Positions 60,029 to 64,000 of a stretch of 64,000 bases of DNA are shown one piece after another. The stretch comes from an uncultured Eubacterium sp. (lineage in GTDB: Bacteria; Bacillota; Clostridia; Lachnospirales; Lachnospiraceae). Position 1 is the stretch's first letter, and each line of letters opens with the position of its first letter. The translations under genes were made by a program, and so were the position numbers. The stretch covers positions 1-64,000 of the forward strand of contig CAJUIL010000004.1 in assembly GCA_910586225.1 (NCBI GenBank), in the 5' to 3' direction. The notes under the pieces were generated by a model. It had not been told where the DNA came from and searched no databases. It was given only the letters and a program-made list of their open reading frames with translations.

Positions 60029-60080
60029 CTTGCATCTCCTTTTTGCGATTCGTTATTTATGATATGTAATGTTGATGGTA

Positions 60081-60244
60081 TCTGAACGGTTACCATCATA
60101 GCGTAACAGTTCAGATAAGCTGACCTGTTACCTGCAAAAATCCATTGAAAATCGCTTCGCGATGGGATTTTTACACTCCTGAATCATGTTGTTACGGTCT
60201 TTGCAGCAGGATGCAAAGACCTGTCTGAACTGTTACATCATAGC
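60081..60244. repeat. Repeat cluster upstream of malic enzyme
   Basis: TCTGAACGGTTAC starts near 60081 and recurs as TCTGAACTGTTAC at 60224-60236, both followed by ATCATAGC; an inverted copy (GTAACAGTTCAGA) lies at 60103-60115. Between them are ATCGCTTCGCGATGG (60151-60165) and the hairpin GGTCTTTGCA/TGCAAAGACC. The layout resembles a small REP- or MITE-like element. No gene is present in 60029-60367. Confidence 0.6.
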
Positions 60245-60275
60245 ATCTGTAAAATAAAAAATCAAGTTCAGCGGC

Positions 60276-60304
60276 TTGATATTGCGGAACAGGAATGTTA
60301 TAAT
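60276..60304 (+). promoter_or_regulatory. Promoter of the hybrid histidine kinase gene
   Basis: TTGATA (60276-60281), 17-bp spacer, TATAAT (60299-60304), about 65 bp upstream of the start. Confidence 0.7.
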
Positions 60305-60367
60305 TAGTCTGTTATTTTATGGATGAATTTATATATACATATGCAGTATCAATGTCGGGGGAACGAT

Positions 60368-62248
60368 ATGAAGAATAAAACAGGAAAAATCTTTACTGCT
60401 CTTGTCTTTTTTTTCATTGCGACAGCAGGAATCTTTTTTTTATCCCAAAAAATCCAGACGGAAATACGTATCGTGCTAATAACTGCCAGTTGCTTTGGTG
60501 CGGCTTTCTGTGCTCTTTATATACAGGAAATATGCAAGACGATGCAAAGGCGTCTGACAGAGTGCGAGGAGAGTTTTCAAAGACAGCTTCGGGAACAGGA
60601 AGAGCGCTTGGAGGCACGGCTTTTGGAACGAGAGGATTGTGTCCAAAAGATGCGGGATGCGATAAATTCCGCGGAAGCTGCAAATAAAGCAAAATCTATG
60701 TTTTTGTCAAATATGAGTCATGATATTCGTACGCCGATGAATGCGATCATTGGGTTTTCCTCTCTACTGATGCGGGATGCAGAAAAACCGGCGAAGGTTA
60801 GGGAATATACACGCAAGGTCACAGCATCCAGCCAGCATTTATTGAGCCTGATCAACGATGTTTTGGATATCAGCAAGATTGAAAGCGGTAAAATGGTCCT
60901 GAATATCAGTGAGTTTGAGCTGGCTGATACGGTAGCTGCCGTCGATACGGTGATCCGTCCACAGACAAGCGCGAGAAATCAGACGTTTGACGTCCATGTG
61001 AGCGGGCTGCAGCATGAGCAGCTGCTCGGAGACGAGGTGCGGATCAACCAAGTGCTGATCAATCTTTTGTCCAATGCGGTGAAATATACGCAGGAGGGCG
61101 GGCATATTGAGTTCCGGGTCGAAGGCGTGCCGCAGGCATCCAGCCAGTTCCAACGTCTGACGATCATAGTAAGGGATAATGGCTATGGCATGACAAAAGA
61201 ATACTGCGAGAAGATCTTTGACGCGTTTACCCGTGCCGATAATGATACGACGCGTACTGTGCAGGGTACTGGGCTTGGTATGGCGATCACGAAAAATATT
61301 GTGGATATGATGGGCGGCTCTATCGTAGTGGAAAGCGAACTGGGCTGTGGGAGTACGTTTACGGTTCATCTGAACCTGCGTATTCCAGATGAAAATCTGG
61401 ATGCTAAATTCTGGAAGCAGAATGGCGTTTCACGGATCCTGATCGTGGACGATGAGCGGGAGGTGTGCCAGAGTATCTTGGATCTGATGGCGGGCACCGG
61501 AGTACAGATCGACTATGCGCTGCAAGGTGCGCAGGCGGTAGAGATGGTACAGCAAGCAGTTTTAAAGCACAGAGAGTACCATGTGATCTTGATCGACTGG
61601 CGGATGCCGCAGATGAATGGGCTGGATACGGCCAGAAAAATCCGAGGTCTTGTGCCGCGGGAGGTACCGATCTTGGTGCTAACCGCCTATGAATGGTCGG
61701 AAATTGAAGACCAGGCGCTGGAGGGTGGGATTGACGGTTTTTTGCCGAAGCCGTTTTTTGTCGCGAACTTCAGGGAGCGGTTAATGCAGATTTGGGAAGA
61801 TCTTAATAAGGAAGATACGCAGACGGGATGCGTGCCAGAGGCACTGGCGGGCAGGCATTTTCTGGTGGCTGAAGATGTAGATCTGAACGCGGAGATCCTA
61901 AGCGAGATCCTTTCGATGCAGGAGGCGTCTTGCAAGGTCGTGGAAAACGGGAAGCTTGCGGTTGAGGAATTTGAACGTTCCGAGCCGGATCTGTATGACG
62001 CGATCTTGATGGATGTCCAGATGCCGGTCATGAATGGATATGATGCGACTAGGCAGATCCGAAGCTCCGCCAGACCGGATGCGGCGCGGATCCCGATCAT
62101 TGCGATGACCGCGAACGCGTTTGCGGAGGATGTAAAAGAGGCGTTAGAGGCGGGTATGGATGCACACGTGGCAAAGCCGATCGACCCGCAGCAGCTTTGT
62201 GCGACGCTTTCAGATTTCCTGGAGACTCAGGACCAGGCAGCAGGATGA
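60368..62248 (+). CDS. Hybrid sensor histidine kinase with two receiver domains
   Basis: 626 residues from ATG 60368 (GGGGG upstream). Two N-terminal membrane helices (about residues 6-27 and 33-53) leave almost no extracellular loop. A coiled coil (RQLREQEERLEARLLEREDC) leads to HisKA with the phospho-His in MSHDIRTPMNAIIGFS and an HATPase domain (NLLSNAVKYT, DNGYGM). Two receivers follow, with Asp in LIDWRMPQMNG and LMDVQMPVMNG. No output domain or Hpt is present, so signalling must pass to a partner elsewhere. The input is probably cytoplasmic or membrane-borne. Confidence 0.9.
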   Translation: MKNKTGKIFTALVFFFIATAGIFFLSQKIQTEIRIVLITASCFGAAFCALYIQEICKTMQRRLTECEESFQRQLREQEERLEARLLEREDCVQKMRDAINSAEAANKAKSMFLSNMSHDIRTPMNAIIGFSSLLMRDAEKPAKVREYTRKVTASSQHLLSLINDVLDISKIESGKMVLNISEFELADTVAAVDTVIRPQTSARNQTFDVHVSGLQHEQLLGDEVRINQVLINLLSNAVKYTQEGGHIEFRVEGVPQASSQFQRLTIIVRDNGYGMTKEYCEKIFDAFTRADNDTTRTVQGTGLGMAITKNIVDMMGGSIVVESELGCGSTFTVHLNLRIPDENLDAKFWKQNGVSRILIVDDEREVCQSILDLMAGTGVQIDYALQGAQAVEMVQQAVLKHREYHVILIDWRMPQMNGLDTARKIRGLVPREVPILVLTAYEWSEIEDQALEGGIDGFLPKPFFVANFRERLMQIWEDLNKEDTQTGCVPEALAGRHFLVAEDVDLNAEILSEILSMQEASCKVVENGKLAVEEFERSEPDLYDAILMDVQMPVMNGYDATRQIRSSARPDAARIPIIAMTANAFAEDVKEALEAGMDAHVAKPIDPQQLCATLSDFLETQDQAAG

Positions 62249-62281
62249 TGCCAGGCAGGTTCACACAGAAAGGAGCAGATG

Positions 62282-63322
62282 ATGTTTCAGTACGGAGGAA
62301 ATGTTTTTTTTCAAAATACCTGTATTGATTTTTCAGCAAATATTAATTTTCTGGGCATTCCGGACACTGTGATGCAGGCGGCGCGCAGCGGGCTTATGGC
62401 GGCGGCGCAAAAGCCGGCGCAGGAAAGCGGCACGCTGCAGGAGCATATTGCTGCATGGGAGGGCGTGGAGCCGGAGCATATTTTTTATGGCAGCGGTTCT
62501 TCGGAGATAGTAAGAAGCCTGCTTACTGTGCTGCAGCCAAAGAAGGCGCTGATTCCGGCGCCGGGATTTGAAGAATATATGCGTTCGCTTTCTATGGCGA
62601 AGTGTGAGATAGAGTATTATTATACAAAGGAAGAGGATGGGTTCCGTATTCCGTTGGATGATTTTCTGACGCGTATTACACCGGATACGAAGCTTGTATT
62701 TCTATGTAATCCAAACAATCCGACGGCAGTACTATATGACCATACAGCTTGTGGGCGGGTGCTGGAACGTTGTGCGCAGACAGATTCGATCTTGGTATTG
62801 GATGAGTGCAGTCTGGATTTTGCGGAAGACGCACAGACTTTGTCCATGCACGCGAAGGATGCGGATAAGCATTTGTTTATCGTTAAGGATTTTACAAAAA
62901 TGTTTGCGATGCCGGGTATCCGGCTTGGCTATGCGCTTTGTACAGATACCGAGCTGATCGAAAAGCTTCAGGGAACGGTGCAGCCATGGAGCGTGTCAGC
63001 GGTTGCTCAAAAAGCCGGGATTGCTTGTACAAAGGAACGTGGGTTTGTACAACAAACGGTGGAAGAGACGGCGCGGGAGCGAACGTGGCTGCTGCAGGAG
63101 CTTGCACGTATCGGCATTGCGAAAGCAAGGGGCGAAGCGAATCTGATTTTCTTTAAGAGTCGTCCGGGGCTTCATGCGTTTGGGATGATGCATGGGATCA
63201 TGCTGCGCGACTGCAGCAATCTGGAAGGGATGCCGCAGGGATATTACCGGGTCAGCGTCCGCAGCCGGGAAGAAAATCAAAAGCTGACCGAGGTGCTGGA
63301 ACAATGGCAGAACCAGGAATAA
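62282..63322 (+). CDS. cobD: Threonine-phosphate decarboxylase-like PLP enzyme (CobD family)
   Basis: 346 residues. It is a fold-type I aminotransferase-like enzyme. YGGNVFF followed by DFSANINFLGIP near the N-terminus is the CobD pattern (HGGN in most members), rather than plain HisC. The PLP lysine lies in VKDFTKMFAMPGIRLGYAL (~residue 208), and NPNNPTAVLYD is the cofactor phosphate/carboxylate segment. It would make the aminopropanol linker of cobalamin. The start is ATG 62282 (AAAGGAG 6 nt upstream); ATG 62279 is adjacent. hemA follows, supporting tetrapyrrole synthesis. Confidence 0.82.
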   Translation: MFQYGGNVFFQNTCIDFSANINFLGIPDTVMQAARSGLMAAAQKPAQESGTLQEHIAAWEGVEPEHIFYGSGSSEIVRSLLTVLQPKKALIPAPGFEEYMRSLSMAKCEIEYYYTKEEDGFRIPLDDFLTRITPDTKLVFLCNPNNPTAVLYDHTACGRVLERCAQTDSILVLDECSLDFAEDAQTLSMHAKDADKHLFIVKDFTKMFAMPGIRLGYALCTDTELIEKLQGTVQPWSVSAVAQKAGIACTKERGFVQQTVEETARERTWLLQELARIGIAKARGEANLIFFKSRPGLHAFGMMHGIMLRDCSNLEGMPQGYYRVSVRSREENQKLTEVLEQWQNQE

Positions 63323-63342
63323 ACAGGAGTGTGCGAGGGATC

Positions 63343-64000
63343 ATGCATATTCAAATGATAGGGATTGACCACAATACGGCGGAGGTAAAAATACGGGAGC
63401 AGTTTTCGCTCACGGCAACACAGGCGGCGCGCGCGATGCAGAGGATCTGCAGCCAGCCAGGTGTTTGCGGGTGCGTTCTGCTGTCGACCTGCAACCGTAT
63501 GGAGCTGTATGTGAGTACGCAGGAAAACGGCGTTTGTCTGTTTGCATTGTTGGAACAGGCAGGGCCGTTTTCTGTTCCAGTATCGGAATTTAAGCAGTAT
63601 TTTACAATACGCAGCTTTGAGGAAACCGTCCAGCATTTGTTTTATTTAACGGCGGGGCTGTGTTCTAGGATTTTTGGAGAGGACCAGATTTTAGCGCAAG
63701 TAAAGGATGCGGTACAGCGGGCGCGGGAGCTTGGCTGTACGGATGCGCTGCTGGAAGTGCTGTTTCGCCATGCAGTAACAGCCGGTAAGGAAGTCAGAGC
63801 CAGGGGAATGCTGGCGCATACCGACGCTTCCACGGTGCATTGTGCACTTGCAGCTGTCAGACAGAAAGGGTTTTTACCAGAGGGCAAACAGTGTCTGGTG
63901 ATCGGCAACGGACAGATGGGCAGGCTTGCAGCTGAAGCGCTGCGGGATTTGGGAGCTTTTGTTACAGTAACGGTGCGCCAGTACCGCAGCGGGATGGTTG
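63343..64000 (+). CDS. hemA: Glutamyl-tRNA reductase (partial, runs off window)
   Basis: The first 219 residues are present. It reduces glutamyl-tRNA to glutamate-1-semialdehyde, the entry to tetrapyrroles. The N-terminal IGIDHNTAEVKIREQFSL, the catalytic Cys in LLSTCNRMELYV (~residue 50), GEDQILAQVKDA near 115 and NADPH-binding VIGNGQMGRLAAEAL near 190 are diagnostic. The start is ATG 63343, with GAGGGA and an earlier AGGAG upstream; GTG 63331 is an in-frame alternative. It lies 20 bp after cobD and probably leads into a siroheme/cobalamin operon beyond the window. Confidence 0.93.
   Translation, partial: MHIQMIGIDHNTAEVKIREQFSLTATQAARAMQRICSQPGVCGCVLLSTCNRMELYVSTQENGVCLFALLEQAGPFSVPVSEFKQYFTIRSFEETVQHLFYLTAGLCSRIFGEDQILAQVKDAVQRARELGCTDALLEVLFRHAVTAGKEVRARGMLAHTDASTVHCALAAVRQKGFLPEGKQCLVIGNGQMGRLAAEALRDLGAFVTVTVRQYRSGMV

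Noticed and set aside
62200..62281. Cobalamin riboswitch upstream of cobD
   Set aside because: Only about 30 bp separate the kinase stop from cobD, too short for the element, and no B12-box sequence is present.

Overview
The window looks like a chromosomal segment of an anaerobic gut-type Firmicute, most likely a Lachnospiraceae (Clostridium cluster XIVa) member. This is inferred from gene content and style: AGGAGG ribosome binding sites, YesMN-type two-component systems beside ABC sugar transporters, a glycyl-radical microcompartment, pyrBI, and an acyl-CoA dehydrogenase/EtfA/rubredoxin fusion. No rRNA, tRNA or CRISPR array was found.

Layout. 1-2.2 kb: the end of an IS3-type element that has cut into a membrane-protein gene, then a GtrB-GtrA-type glycosyltransferase. 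2.2-10.2 kb: housekeeping genes: rpsU, aroE, cysDN (ATP sulfurylase), a Na/Pi-type transporter, aroK-aroD, and a convergent PHP-family phosphatase. 10.2-10.9 kb: a decayed PIN-toxin remnant. 10.9-24 kb: a complete bacterial microcompartment (BMC) locus of the vitamin-B12-independent fucose/rhamnose type (GRM5, as in Clostridium phytofermentans). It holds a glycyl-radical diol dehydratase and activase, PduU-like shell protein, class II aldolase, GlcG/PduO-C protein, CoA-acylating aldehyde dehydrogenase, alcohol dehydrogenase, four BMC-H proteins (one with two apparent starts), PduL, BMC-P vertex, PduS, PduT and a DeoR regulator. 24-38.3 kb: a three-component sugar sensor (YesN, YesM, membrane-anchored binding protein), a two-permease ABC sugar importer, then an FGGY kinase, fucI and fucU. 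38.4-41.1 kb: a MntA-HepT toxin-antitoxin pair, a Cys-rich DUF3795 protein, a 29-bp perfect inverted repeat, and pyrBI on the minus strand. 41.2-49.6 kb: a second YesMN pair and a YtfQRT-YjfF type importer. 49.6-55.4 kb: a CmpB-family membrane protein and a sortase-anchored surface protein with its class B sortase. 55.4-60 kb (minus strand): flavodiiron protein FprA, the three-domain acyl-CoA dehydrogenase fusion, and malic enzyme flanked by repeats. 60.3-64 kb: a hybrid histidine kinase, a CobD-like enzyme and the start of hemA.

How it works together. Fucose (possibly also rhamnose) would be sensed, imported, mutarotated (FucU), isomerised (FucI) and phosphorylated. The aldolase then splits the sugar phosphate inside the BMC into DHAP and lactaldehyde. 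Lactaldehyde is reduced to 1,2-propanediol, dehydrated by the glycyl-radical enzyme to propionaldehyde, and disproportionated to propanol and propionyl-phosphate by the alcohol dehydrogenase, aldehyde dehydrogenase and PduL. A perfect cre-like (CcpA) site and 10-bp-phased CAACA repeats around the second BMC promoter suggest catabolite and DeoR control.

Points most worth a second look: the dual-start BMC-H shell gene; PduS/PduT retained without any B12 enzyme; the acyl-CoA dehydrogenase-EtfA-rubredoxin fusion next to FprA (a possible route from acyl-CoA to O2/NO); the phased operator-like repeats; and the long perfect hairpin at 39.6 kb.
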